From: DATBLE01 sp963764565
GTDB taxonomy: Bacteria > Actinomycetota > Thermoleophilia > Gaiellales > Gaiellaceae
Direction: 5' to 3'
NCBI GenBank assembly: GCA_963764565.1
Contig: CAVXTD010000006.1
Location: 1 to 64,000 of the forward strand
Length of the DNA stretch: 64,000 nucleotides
Both the position numbers and the translations under genes were made by a program. Each line of letters begins with the position of its first letter. Positions within the stretch are counted from its first letter, which is position 1. Shown here piece by piece: positions 51,138 to 62,440 of this stretch. The notes below the pieces were generated by a model. It saw only the letters and a list, made by a program, of their open reading frames with translations. It ran no database searches and had not been told where the DNA came from.

Positions 51138-51469
51138 CGCACCTCACGGGCCGAGGCGAAGAAGCCGCTCTCGGCCTCGAGGCCGGCGAGACGTTCCTCG
51201 GGCGGAACTGCCAGCATCGCCTCGATCAGCCGCCGGTCGTGGTCATCGCGGGGGGCGAGCTCGATCCTCAGGTCGAAGCCCGCCGCACGAACGAGCCGCT
51301 CCAGGGTCCCGAACGTCGGCTCCTGCCGTCCGCCCTCGATCCGCGCGATCTCGGACTGCGCGGTCTCGCCGCGGGCTGCGAGAGCCCGCTGGCTCAAGCC
51401 GGCTCGCGCCCTCGCTTCGCGGAGGATCGCCCACGCGGCCATCTCGCGAGATGATAGCAAAAACCTCAT
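51134..51469 (-). CDS. XRE-family HTH protein (antitoxin candidate)
   Basis: A protein of 111 residues from ATG 51469, or 102 from ATG 51442. The HTH lies at AAWAILREARARAGLSQRAL with AQSEIARIEGGRQEPTFGTL; the C-terminal 50 residues end in LRIELAPRDDHDRRLIEAML. The bases TATCAT just before ATG 51442 could be a -10, which would make a leaderless message. Being first in a coupled pair with the nucleotidyltransferase gene, it probably represses the pair and neutralises its partner. Confidence 0.7.
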   Translation of the reverse strand: MRFLLSSREMAAWAILREARARAGLSQRALAARGETAQSEIARIEGGRQEPTFGTLERLVRAAGFDLRIELAPRDDHDRRLIEAMLAVPPEERLAGLEAESGFFASAREVR

Positions 51470-51472
51470 CAC

Positions 51473-51602
51473 AAGTCCGGGACCCGCGGGGCCGCGTTCT
51501 CGAGCTGCGCGACGCTCGAGGCGCTCATCGGGGTCGAGGTGATGCGCGGGTCGCGGAGCGTCCAGGCGATGCCGTCTGGGCTTGCGAGTTCGGCTCCGCC
51601 GC
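51473..51602 (-). pseudogene. Aldo/keto reductase, C-terminal remnant
   Basis: The minus strand reads AELASPDGIAWTLRDPRITS followed by TPMSASSVAQLENAA and a stop at 51473. The pattern AW-LRDPR-TS---GASS--QL--N is the C-terminal NADPH-binding end of aldo/keto reductases. Only about 43 residues remain, upstream of the XRE gene. Confidence 0.5.
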
Positions 51603-51617
51603 ACTCCCGCGACGCTC

Positions 51618-52826
51618 CTAGAAGTCGTGGCCTCCCGAATAGGGCGCTCGCGGCGACAGCAGCGGTGCGCCGGCGCGTGCCGCCTCGGGGCTGACGCGGC
51701 CTTTGCCGGCGTCCTTTGCGCGGTAGAGGGCCTCGTCGGCCCGCTCGAAGAACCCGACCGGATCGTCCTGTGCCCGCAGCTCGGCGATGCCGGCAGAGAG
51801 GAGCAGCTGCCCCGCATGCGCGATCGGGCGCGAGGCGACCGCGGCCTGGATTCGCCCGTACAGCTGCTCCGCGTCGGCCAGCGTCGACTCGGGCAGGACG
51901 ACCGCGAACTCGTCGCCGCCGACCCGGCAGGCAACGTCCGCGTGCCGGACCGCTTCGCGCACGCGCTCGGAAAGCTCCTCGAGGACGGCGTCGCCGGCGA
52001 GATGGCCGAGCCGGTCGTTGATCGCCTTGAAGTTGTCGATGTCGAAGACGATCAGCGCGAGGCGGCGGTTGTACCGCTGGGCGCGAGCCGTCTCGCGGGC
52101 GAGCGTCTCGTGGAAGTAGCGGCGGTTGTGCAGCCCCGTCAGCGCGTCGATATCGGCCTGGTGGCGTACCTCGCGAAAGTGCCGGGCGTTGTCGATCGCC
52201 GGCCCTGCCTTGAGAACGAGCGCTTCGATCTCGGCGACGATGTCGTCTGCGAACGGGCCCGGAGACGTGCGCGAGAAGACGCTGAGCAGACCGATCGGCC
52301 CGGGCTCGCCCTGAATCGGCACAGCAAGTCCCGAGACGATCGCGGGAATGTCGCTCGAAGGCTGCACCGCATCGGTGCGGTAGTCGAGCAGGAGCGAGCG
52401 GACCTTGCGTCCCGCGGGCACGATCCCGACCGCGTACTCCTCCGCCTCCTCGGGCGTGATCCCCGCGGCCGTCGTCACAGGCTCGCCGTCGGGGCCGATG
52501 ATGTTGATCAGCGCGGCGTCGACGCCCTGAAGCACCCCTGCTGCGTCGAGGGTGCGGTTGAGCACTTCGTCGAGGTCGATCGTGCCGGCGAGCTCGCCGA
52601 GCACGCGGTCGCGGCGGCTCTCCTCGCGCGCCCGCTCGAGAGCTTCGCTCAGATCGCGGCCCATCGCGTCGATCCGGCCCGTCAGCTCCTCGACGACGCG
52701 CGAGATCTTGGCCTCGTCGGGCGCGGCCGTGTGCGAGGGCCCTCGCCGGATCCGCAGGAGCGCGGCGATCAGGACCAGCGTGACGATCGCCGAGGCGCCG
52801 ACCGAGACGAGGACGGTCGTCGTCAA
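51618..52826 (-). CDS. Membrane-anchored GAF-GGDEF diguanylate cyclase
   Basis: A 402-residue protein that should make c-di-GMP from GTP. One N-terminal membrane helix (TTVLVSVGASAIVTLVLIAA), a short coiled coil, a GAF sensor domain at about 75-210 (VLQGVDAALINIIGPDGEPV, AIVSGLAVPIQGEPGPIGLL), then the GGDEF domain (DALTGLHNRRYFHETLARE, FDIDNFKAINDRLGHLAGD) with an intact VGGDEF at about 299. The RHAD sequence five residues before it is an inhibitory I-site. Start TTG 52826 behind AAGGAGAG. The MshEN domain of PilB could read its product. Confidence 0.9.
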   Translation of the reverse strand: MTTTVLVSVGASAIVTLVLIAALLRIRRGPSHTAAPDEAKISRVVEELTGRIDAMGRDLSEALERAREESRRDRVLGELAGTIDLDEVLNRTLDAAGVLQGVDAALINIIGPDGEPVTTAAGITPEEAEEYAVGIVPAGRKVRSLLLDYRTDAVQPSSDIPAIVSGLAVPIQGEPGPIGLLSVFSRTSPGPFADDIVAEIEALVLKAGPAIDNARHFREVRHQADIDALTGLHNRRYFHETLARETARAQRYNRRLALIVFDIDNFKAINDRLGHLAGDAVLEELSERVREAVRHADVACRVGGDEFAVVLPESTLADAEQLYGRIQAAVASRPIAHAGQLLLSAGIAELRAQDDPVGFFERADEALYRAKDAGKGRVSPEAARAGAPLLSPRAPYSGGHDF

Positions 52827-52972
52827 CGCAGGCTCTCCTTCGAATTTTCGATCCCTACGAGCATCCCTCTCCCCTGGAAACGGCTGCGCAGAGCGCTGCC
52901 GGCTCGCATCTCACTGTAGTCGCCTCCGTCGAAAAGGCCATCCCCGGGGGTTCGAAGCGCGGTCGGTGCCGT

Positions 52973-53002
52973 TTGACGCTGCGGGAGCGGTTTCGCTACC
53001 AT
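52973..53002 (+). promoter_or_regulatory. Probable sigma-70-type promoter of the str operon
   Basis: TTGACG at 52973-52978 and TACCAT at 52997-53002 are 18 bp apart, a good match to a housekeeping promoter. It lies 85 bp before rpsL with no other gene between, and would drive rpsL, rpsG, fusA and tuf. Confidence 0.6.
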
Positions 53003-53087
53003 GCCTCGCTGGGCTGGCGTGGGCTTCCCCGCCGCCCTTTGTTGTGTGCAAGCCCTCTCCAGGAGTGCGATTACCACCCGAAAGCCG

Positions 53088-53459
53088 ATGCCGACTGTCA
53101 ATCAACTTGTGCGGAAGGGCCGGACTGCGCCGAAGGCGAAGGTGAAGACCCCTGCGCTTCGCGGAGCTCCGCAGAAGCGTGGCGTCTGCACGCGTGTCTA
53201 CACGACCACGCCCAAGAAGCCGAACTCGGCGCTGCGCAAGGTCGCCCGCGTCCGCCTGACGAACGCGATGGAGGTCGGCGCGTACATCCCCGGCGAGGGG
53301 CACAACCTCCAGGAGCACTCGGTCGTGCTGATCCGCGGCGGCCGCGTCAAGGACCTGCCCGGCTTCCGCTACAAGGTGATCCGTGCAGCGCTCGACTCCT
53401 CGGGCGTCGCCGACCGCAAGCAGGGCCGCTCCAAGTACGGCGCCAAGAGAGGGTCGTAG
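53088..53459 (+). CDS. rpsL: 30S ribosomal protein S12
   Basis: A 123-residue S12 of the decoding centre: PTVNQLVRKGRTAPKAKVKT, GVCTRVYTTTPKKPNSALRK, VARVRLTNAMEVGAYIPGEG and RGGRVKDLPGFRYKVIRAAL. Lys in TTPKKPNSA and in GRVKDLPG are the wild-type streptomycin-sensitive residues. Start ATG 53088 at the canonical MPTVNQL. The stop overlaps the rpsG GTG by one base. Confidence 0.97.
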   Translation: MPTVNQLVRKGRTAPKAKVKTPALRGAPQKRGVCTRVYTTTPKKPNSALRKVARVRLTNAMEVGAYIPGEGHNLQEHSVVLIRGGRVKDLPGFRYKVIRAALDSSGVADRKQGRSKYGAKRGS

Positions 53460-53929
53460 TGCCCCGCCGTGCAGAGATCCAGGCCCGGACGCTCGATCCC
53501 GACCCCGTCTACAACTCGCGCCTCGTCACGCAGGTGATCAACCGCGTGATGACGCAGGGGAAGCGCTCGACCGCCGAGAAGATCGTCTACGGCGCACTCG
53601 ACAAGATCGGCGAGCGCACCGGCAAGCCGCCGCTCGAGGTGCTCGAGCAGGCGGTCAAGACGGTCACGCCGGTCCTCGAGACCCGCAGCCGCCGCGTCGG
53701 CGGCGCGAACTACCAGGTGCCTGTCGAGGTGCCCCAGCGCCGCGCGCGCACGCTCGCGATCCGCTACCTCGTCACCTTCTCGCGCGACCGGCGGGAGAAG
53801 AGCATGGACGAGAAGCTGGCCGCCGAGATCCTCGACGCGACGAACCAGCAGGGCGGTGCCTGGAAGCGCAAGGACGACATGTACCGGATGGCCCAGGCAA
53901 ACAAGGCGTTCGCGCACTACCGGTGGTAG
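53459..53929 (+). CDS. rpsG: 30S ribosomal protein S7
   Basis: A 156-residue S7, a 16S head assembly protein: RRAEIQARTLDPDPVYNSRL, QGKRSTAEKIVYGALDKIGE, VGGANYQVPVEVPQRRARTL and the C-terminal NKAFAHYRW. Start GTG 53459; fusA begins two bases after its stop. Confidence 0.97.
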   Translation: MPRRAEIQARTLDPDPVYNSRLVTQVINRVMTQGKRSTAEKIVYGALDKIGERTGKPPLEVLEQAVKTVTPVLETRSRRVGGANYQVPVEVPQRRARTLAIRYLVTFSRDRREKSMDEKLAAEILDATNQQGGAWKRKDDMYRMAQANKAFAHYRW

Positions 53930-53931
53930 AG

Positions 53932-56028
<2,097 letters not shown>

Positions 56029-56042
56029 GGAGAAGAGAAGGA

Positions 56043-57233
<1,191 letters not shown>

Positions 57234-57256
57234 GCATCGGAGAGGAGTAGGGGTAC

Positions 57257-57565
57257 GTGGCACAGCAGAAGATCCGCATCCGGCTCAAGGGCTACGACCA
57301 CAAGCAGGTCGACAAGTCCGCGCGCGACATCGTCGAGACGGCCGAGCGCTCCGGAGCGACGATCACCGGGCCCGTGCCCCTGCCCACCGAGAAGAACGTC
57401 TACTGCGTGATCCGCAGCCCGTTCAAGGACAAGGACTCGCGGGAGCACTTCGAGGTGCGCACCCACAAGCGACTGATCGACATCCACTCGCCGACGCCGA
57501 AGACGGTCGACTCGCTAATGCGTCTCGACCTCCCGGCAGGAGTTGATATTGAGATCAAGCTTTAG
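57257..57565 (+). CDS. rpsJ: 30S ribosomal protein S10
   Basis: A 102-residue S10: QKIRIRLKGYDHKQVDKSAR, GPVPLPTEKNVYCVIRSPF and HKRLIDIHSPTPKTVDSLMR. It also joins NusB in antitermination. Start GTG 57257 behind GAGGAG. Its stop codon lies inside an AT-rich 18-bp hairpin. Confidence 0.96.
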   Translation: MAQQKIRIRLKGYDHKQVDKSARDIVETAERSGATITGPVPLPTEKNVYCVIRSPFKDKDSREHFEVRTHKRLIDIHSPTPKTVDSLMRLDLPAGVDIEIKL

Positions 57566-57582
57566 CTTGATTCAATATCAAC
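57542..57582 (+). promoter_or_regulatory. AT-rich hairpin spanning the rpsJ stop codon
   Basis: An 11-bp stem (GTTGATATTGA with TCAATATCAAC) is extended after a bulged G by ATCAAGC/GCTTGAT around a TTTA loop. It includes the TAG of rpsJ and stops 30 bp before rplC. It stands out as AT-rich in a GC-rich operon. Confidence 0.65.
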
Positions 57583-57612
57583 CATGAATACCAGGCTTTA
57601 AGGTTTGGAGAA

Positions 57613-58245
57613 ATGAAGGGAATCATCGGAAAGAAAATCGGAATGACGCAACTCTTCGACGAGGAGAGCGGCGTCGTGACCGCGGTCACCGTAATCGAGG
57701 CTGGACCTTGCCCCGTGACCCAGGTGAAGACCGTCGAGACAGACGGCTACGAGGCCGTCCAGCTCGCATTCGAGCCGGTCGCCGAGCGCAAGATCACGCG
57801 GCCGGAGATCGGTCATCTGAAGAAGGCCGGCGTCGACGCGCACCGGCACCTCGTCGAGTTCCGCGGGCCCTCCGAGCTGATGCCGGGCGAGTCCGTCACC
57901 GTCGAGACGTTCGAGCCCGGCGACGCGATCAAGATCGCCGGACTTGGGATCGGCAAGGGCTTCGCAGGCACGATCAAGCGCCACCGGTTCCACCGGGGGC
58001 CGAAGAGCCACGGCTCGCACAACATCCGCAAGCCCGGTTCGATCGGCGCGTCGGCGACGCCGTCGCGCGTCTTCAAGGGGATGAAGATGGCGGGGCGCCT
58101 CGGCGGCAAACGCGTCACCCAGGTCGGGCTGAAGGTGCACGAGGTCGACGCAGAACGGAACCTGCTGCTGGTCAAGGGCTCCGTCCCCGGGCCGAAGAAC
58201 GGCATCGTCGAGATCAGAGAGGAAAAGGCACATGCCGGGCGTTGA
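57613..58245 (+). CDS. rplC: 50S ribosomal protein L3
   Basis: A 210-residue L3: KGIIGKKIGMTQLFDEESGV, FAGTIKRHRFHRGPKSHGSH, RKPGSIGASATPSRVFKGMK and GRLGGKRVTQVGLKVHEVDA. Start ATG 57613 behind TTTGGAG. It overlaps rplD by 14 bases. Confidence 0.96.
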   Translation: MKGIIGKKIGMTQLFDEESGVVTAVTVIEAGPCPVTQVKTVETDGYEAVQLAFEPVAERKITRPEIGHLKKAGVDAHRHLVEFRGPSELMPGESVTVETFEPGDAIKIAGLGIGKGFAGTIKRHRFHRGPKSHGSHNIRKPGSIGASATPSRVFKGMKMAGRLGGKRVTQVGLKVHEVDAERNLLLVKGSVPGPKNGIVEIREEKAHAGR

Positions 58246-58900
58246 CGCTCCGCTTCTCGACGCCGCCGGCAAGGCTGCCAAGCAGGTCTCGCTCGACGGC
58301 GGCATCTTCGCCGCGGAGCTCAAGCCGCACCTCGTCCACGAGACGGTTCGCGCCGAGTTGAACGCCCGTCGCGCAGGTACGCGCGGCGCGAAGAGCCGCG
58401 GCATGGTCTCCGGCGGTGGCGCGAAGCCGTGGCGTCAGAAGGGTACGGGCCGGGCTCGCGCAGGAACAACGCGCGCCCCGCATTGGACCGGTGGCGGCGT
58501 TGCGTTCCCGCCCACGATGCGGAGCTTCGACGTAAAGGTAAATCGCAAGGTGTCTCGCGCAGCGCTTCGCTCTGCGCTAGCCAAGCACGCCGGGTCGGGA
58601 ACGCTCGGCATCGTCGACGAGGCAGCCTGGGAGAAGCCTTCCACCAGGAACGCTGTAGCTTTCGTTCAGGCCTGGGGCAAGGAGCGCCCACTGGTGCTCG
58701 TCGTCACGGACGACGAGCACGCGATCGCCAAATCGTTCCGCAACCTCGAGCGCGTGTCGGTCGTCGCCGCCTCCGAGCTCGAGGTCGCCGCCGTCGTCTG
58801 GGCGCGCTCGCTGCTCGTCTCGCAGTCGGCGCTCGAGGCCCTACAGTTGCGGGCCGGTGGCGGTAAGAGCGAGCCCGCCGAGCAGGAAGGCGAGCGATGA
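58232..58900 (+). CDS. rplD: 50S ribosomal protein L4
   Basis: A 222-residue L4. Core motifs: HETVRAELNARRAGTRGAKS, RGMVSGGGAKPWRQKGTGRA, RAGTTRAPHWTGGGVAFPP. The C-terminus is slightly extended (GGGKSEPAEQEGER). In E. coli L4 controls the S10 operon; no leader of that kind is obvious upstream of rpsJ here. ATG 58232. Confidence 0.95.
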   Translation: MPGVDAPLLDAAGKAAKQVSLDGGIFAAELKPHLVHETVRAELNARRAGTRGAKSRGMVSGGGAKPWRQKGTGRARAGTTRAPHWTGGGVAFPPTMRSFDVKVNRKVSRAALRSALAKHAGSGTLGIVDEAAWEKPSTRNAVAFVQAWGKERPLVLVVTDDEHAIAKSFRNLERVSVVAASELEVAAVVWARSLLVSQSALEALQLRAGGGKSEPAEQEGER

Positions 58901-59193
58901 GCCTCACCGCCCGCGACATCTTGATTGCGCCCGTGGTCTCGGAGAAGAGCTACAGCATGATCGAGGCGCGCAAGTACTCGTTCCGGGTGCATCCGGACGC
59001 GCACAAGACACAGATCCGCCAGGCGGTCGAGGAGCTCTTCGAGGTCAAGGTCGTTGCCGTCAACGTCTCCAAGGTCCAGTCCAAGCCGAAGCGCCGTGGA
59101 ACGGTTCGCGGCACGAAGCAGGGCTGGAAGAAGGCGATCGTCCAGGTCCGCGAGGGCGACGAGATCCAGATCTTCCAGGGAGCTCAGGTTTGA
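58897..59193 (+). CDS. rplW: 50S ribosomal protein L23
   Basis: A 98-residue L23 at the tunnel exit: ARDILIAPVVSEKSYSMIEA, YSFRVHPDAHKTQIRQAVEE, VNVSKVQSKPKRRGTVRGTK. ATG 58897 overlaps the rplD stop. It is followed by a 163-bp structured spacer, long for this operon. Confidence 0.96.
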   Translation: MSLTARDILIAPVVSEKSYSMIEARKYSFRVHPDAHKTQIRQAVEELFEVKVVAVNVSKVQSKPKRRGTVRGTKQGWKKAIVQVREGDEIQIFQGAQV

Positions 59194-59222
59194 ACTCGTC
59201 CCTCTTCCTCCCAGCTCGTGTC

Positions 59223-59327
59223 CTCCGGACGTCTGCAAAGCGGCGCTTCGCGGCGTCCTCAGTCGCACCCGTAGCCTCCGGCTACGAGCGCTCCCTGCGT
59301 CCTTGCGACGCTTGCTTTGCGCCGGAG
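59223..59327 (+). ncRNA. Candidate structured RNA in the rplW-rplB spacer
   Basis: An outer stem pairs CTCCGG (59223) with CCGGAG (59322) and GCAAAGC (59235) with GCTTTGC (59314). Inside are two perfect hairpins: CGTAGCC/GGCTACG at 59270-59286 and GCGTC/GACGC at 59297-59311. The whole is a multi-helix element of about 105 nt ending 30 bp before the rplB start. No coding frame fits it. I know of no described element here. Confidence 0.45.
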
Positions 59328-59356
59328 AACGCGATCTGCTCGGAAGGTGGTCTCTG

Positions 59357-60199
59357 ATGGCGCTGAAGAAGTACAAGCCGACCAGCCCCGGTCGCCGGTT
59401 CATGTCCGTCTCCTCGTTCGAGGAGGTGACGAAGTCCGAGCCGGAGAAGTCGCTGACCGCGCCGCTGAAGAAGACCGGCGGCCGGAACGTGAACGGGCGG
59501 ATCACGACCCGCCACCAGGGCGGCGGGCACAAACGGCGCTACCGGATCATCGACTTCAAACGGCGCAAGGACGGTGTCCCTGCGAAGGTGGCGGCAATCG
59601 AGTACGACCCGAACCGGTCGGCTCGGATCGCGCTGCTCCACTACGCCGACGGCGAGAAGGCCTACATCCTCGCGCCGGCCCGGCTCGAGGTCGGTGCGAC
59701 CGTCGAGTCCGGCCCCGCGGCCGACATCAGGCCCGGCAACGCGCTTCCGCTCGAGAACATCCCGACGGGAACCCTCGTGCACAATGTCGAGCTGAAGCCC
59801 GGTCGCGGCGGCCAGATGGCTCGCAGCGCGGGCGCCGGCGTCCAGCTCGTCGCCAAGGATGACGGCTACGGCGTATTGCGGCTCCCTTCCGGCGAGATGC
59901 GCCGCGTCCTGCTCACCTGCCGAGCCACGGTCGGGCAGGTCGGGAACGTCGACCACGAGAACCAGACCGGCGGCAAGGCCGGGCGCAGCCGCTGGCGCGG
60001 CAAGCGGCCCACCGTCCGCGGCTCGGCGATGAACCCGGTCGACCATCCGCACGGCGGCGGCGAGGGCAAGTCGAAGGGCGGTCGTCACCCGGTGACCCCG
60101 TGGGGGGTGCCGACGCTCGGCAAGCGCACCCGCAGCAAGCACAAGGAATCCGACAAGTTGATCGTCCGCGCACGTCGTCGCGGTAAAGAGAAGCGATGA
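59357..60199 (+). CDS. rplB: 50S ribosomal protein L2
   Basis: A 280-residue L2 near the peptidyl-transferase centre: ALKKYKPTSPGRRFMSVSSF, GRNVNGRITTRHQGGGHKRR, RIIDFKRRKDGVPAKVAAIE and the C-terminal SAMNPVDHPHGGGEGKSKGG with GKRTRSKHKESDKLIV. ATG 59357 with GGAAGGTGG upstream. Confidence 0.97.
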   Translation: MALKKYKPTSPGRRFMSVSSFEEVTKSEPEKSLTAPLKKTGGRNVNGRITTRHQGGGHKRRYRIIDFKRRKDGVPAKVAAIEYDPNRSARIALLHYADGEKAYILAPARLEVGATVESGPAADIRPGNALPLENIPTGTLVHNVELKPGRGGQMARSAGAGVQLVAKDDGYGVLRLPSGEMRRVLLTCRATVGQVGNVDHENQTGGKAGRSRWRGKRPTVRGSAMNPVDHPHGGGEGKSKGGRHPVTPWGVPTLGKRTRSKHKESDKLIVRARRRGKEKR

Positions 60200-60209
60200 G
60201 AGGGCTTAG

Positions 60210-60494
60210 ATGAGTCGCAGTTCGAAGAAGGGGCCGTTCGTCGAAGAGCGCCTGATGAAGCGGATCGAGGACATGAACGCCTCCGGCAACAAGCGGATGA
60301 TCCGTACCTGGTCGCGCACCTCGACGATCTTCCCGGAGATGGTCGGGCACACGATCGCCGTCCACGACGGCCGCAAGCACGTGCCCATCTTCGTCTCCGA
60401 GCAGATGGTCGGCCACAAGCTCGGCGAGTTCGCGCCCACCCGCATGTTCCGCGGCCATGCCGGCGATCGCCAAACCCAGGTGAAGAGGGGCTAG
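60210..60494 (+). CDS. rpsS: 30S ribosomal protein S19
   Basis: A 94-residue S19: SRSSKKGPFVEERLMKRIED, IRTWSRTSTIFPEMVGHTIA and HDGRKHVPIFVSEQMVGHKL GEFAPTR. Complex with S13 in the small-subunit head. ATG 60210, ten bases after rplB. Confidence 0.96.
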   Translation: MSRSSKKGPFVEERLMKRIEDMNASGNKRMIRTWSRTSTIFPEMVGHTIAVHDGRKHVPIFVSEQMVGHKLGEFAPTRMFRGHAGDRQTQVKRG

Positions 60495-60502
60495 CGTCGC
60501 CG

Positions 60503-60973
60503 ATGGTCACCGCCGAGATCCAGACCGTGCGCGCCCAGGCGAAGTTCGTCCGGACGTCCGCGCGCAAGGCACGCCTCGTCGCGGAGCACATCCGCGGCCG
60601 CAGCGTCCCCGAGGCGCGGGCAGTGCTCGCTTTCACGACGCGCGCCGCCGCACGCGACATCGAGAAGGTGCTCTCGTCCGCAGTTGCGAACGCCGAGTCG
60701 CGCCCCGACCTCCATTGGCACGGTGACGAGCTCGTCGTTGCGTCGGTCACGGTCGACGAGGGGCCGACGCTGAAGCGCTGGCGGGCCCGCGCGCGCGGCC
60801 GCGTCGCCCGGATCAAGAAGCGCAGCTGTCACATCACGCTCACCCTTGCCCAGGTTCCGGCGCCCGCCCCCGCGAAGCCCGCGGCGGCCAAGCAGGACGA
60901 GGGCGCGACCAAGGAAACCACGAAAGCGAAGCCGCGGAAGCCGAAGGCATCGGCTTCGGGGAGGAAGTCCTAG
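60503..60973 (+). CDS. rplV: 50S ribosomal protein L22 with basic C-terminal tail
   Basis: A 156-residue L22. The core is normal to about residue 117: AQAKFVRTSARKARLVAEHI, GRSVPEARAVLAFTTRAAAR and KRWRARARGRVARIKKRSCH ITLTL. The last 40 residues are Ala/Lys/Pro-rich (AKPAAAKQDEGATKETTKAK), beyond the typical 110-residue length. ATG 60503. Its stop overlaps the rpsC GTG. Confidence 0.94.
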   Translation: MVTAEIQTVRAQAKFVRTSARKARLVAEHIRGRSVPEARAVLAFTTRAAARDIEKVLSSAVANAESRPDLHWHGDELVVASVTVDEGPTLKRWRARARGRVARIKKRSCHITLTLAQVPAPAPAKPAAAKQDEGATKETTKAKPRKPKASASGRKS

Positions 60974-62013
60974 TGGGTCAGAAGATTCATCCCGGAGGGC
61001 TCCGCGTCGGCGTCATCCACGACTGGAAGTCGAACTGGTACACGTCGGCCAAGGAGTTCAAGGGAGCGCTGCTCGAGGACATCAAGATCCGCGAGCACAT
61101 CAACCGGAAGCTCGGCCATGCGGGGCTGTCGGACATCCTGATTCGCAAGGACAAGCAGCGGATCACGATCGACATCTACACCGCCCGCCCCGGGATCGTA
61201 ATCGGGAAATCGGGCGTCGAGGTCGACGCTCTGCGCCGCGACGTGCACGCGATGACACACAAGAACGTCCACATCAACATCAACGAGATCAAGCGGCCGG
61301 AGCTCGACGCGAAGCTCGTCGCGCAGTCGATTGCGGAGCAGCTCCAGAACCGGGTCAGCTTCCGGCGCGCAATGAAGCGCTCGCTGGCCTCGGCGATGCG
61401 ATCCGGTGCCCATGGGGTGAAGATCAAGTGCGGCGGCCGCCTCGGCGGAGGTGAGATGAGCCGCGTCGAAAGCTACTCGGAGGGCCGCGTGCCGCTGCAC
61501 ACGATCCGAGCCGACATCGACTACGGCGCGTGCGAGGCGAAGACGACCTTCGGGCGGATCGGCGTGAAGGTCTGGATCAACAAGGGCGAGATCATGCCGG
61601 AGGGGTACGAAGGCGCCTCCCAGCGCGACGCGCGGCTCGGCGATCAGGATCAGGCCCGCCGCCGGGGAGGCGCCGCCGAGGGTCTTGCAGCCTCACGCGA
61701 GAGCGGCCGTGGCCGCCAGGCCGACCGGGAGGGCCTCGGACCGGTGCGCAAGCGCCGCGGCGGCGGCCCGGGCGGCGCTGGGGGCGGACCGCGCGGGCCA
61801 CGCGGACGGCGCGGAGGTGGCGCACCGCCGCGTGGGGCCGATCGCCCGCGCTCCGATGCTGGCGGAGCGCCCACTGACGGCGGTGCGCAGGCTCCGATCG
61901 AGCCGCCGGTCGAGCCGACCGACGCGCCGGTTATGGACGCACCCCAGACGACGCCCGAGACGGCCGCGCCCGCGGAGCCGACATCGGCTGACCAGCCGGA
62001 AGGCGACACCTAA
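60973..62013 (+). CDS. rpsC: 30S ribosomal protein S3 with long disordered tail
   Basis: A 346-residue S3. The core (1 to about 213) has GQKIHPGGLRVGVIHDWKSN, the KH-domain motif GIVIGKSGVEVDALRRDV and GRLGGGEMSRVESYSEGRVP. Beyond it are about 130 residues: first Arg/Gly-rich (RRGGGPGGAGGGPRGPRGRR), then Pro/Thr/Glu-rich. Actinobacterial S3 often has a tail, but this one is long. GTG 60973. No frame break, so the tail is in the native frame. Confidence 0.94.
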   Translation: MGQKIHPGGLRVGVIHDWKSNWYTSAKEFKGALLEDIKIREHINRKLGHAGLSDILIRKDKQRITIDIYTARPGIVIGKSGVEVDALRRDVHAMTHKNVHININEIKRPELDAKLVAQSIAEQLQNRVSFRRAMKRSLASAMRSGAHGVKIKCGGRLGGGEMSRVESYSEGRVPLHTIRADIDYGACEAKTTFGRIGVKVWINKGEIMPEGYEGASQRDARLGDQDQARRRGGAAEGLAASRESGRGRQADREGLGPVRKRRGGGPGGAGGGPRGPRGRRGGGAPPRGADRPRSDAGGAPTDGGAQAPIEPPVEPTDAPVMDAPQTTPETAAPAEPTSADQPEGDT

Positions 62014-62016
62014 CCC

Positions 62017-62439
62017 ATGCTGCTCCCCAAGAAGACCAAGTACCGCAAGGTCCAGCGCGGCCGCCGCCGAGGCACCTCGAAGGGGCAGACGACCGTGCAT
62101 TTCGGCGACTACGGGCTCAAGGCGCTCGAGGCCGGCTGGCTGACCAACCGGCAGATCGAGGCCGCCCGAATCGCGATGACGCGCAAGATCAAGCGCGGCG
62201 GCAAGGTTTGGATCAACATCTTTCCGGACAAGCCGGTGACGCAGAAGCCGGCCGAGACCCGCATGGGCTCCGGAAAGGGCTCGCCGGAGCACTGGGTCGC
62301 CGTCGTCAAGCCGGGTCGTGTGATGTTCGAGCTGGCAGGGGTTCCGGAGCAGCTGGCCAAGGAGGCGCTCCGCCTCGCCGGCACCAAGCTCTCGGTCCGG
62401 ACGAAGATCGTGCGGCGGGAGGCTGATCTCTTTGAATAA
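62017..62439 (+). CDS. rplP: 50S ribosomal protein L16
   Basis: A 140-residue L16: LLPKKTKYRKVQRGRRRGTS, KGQTTVHFGDYGLKALEAGW, RIAMTRKIKRGGKVWINIFP and MGSGKGSPEHWVAVVKPGRV. ATG 62017, three bases after rpsC. Confidence 0.97.
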   Translation: MLLPKKTKYRKVQRGRRRGTSKGQTTVHFGDYGLKALEAGWLTNRQIEAARIAMTRKIKRGGKVWINIFPDKPVTQKPAETRMGSGKGSPEHWVAVVKPGRVMFELAGVPEQLAKEALRLAGTKLSVRTKIVRREADLFE

Positions 62440-62440
62440 C

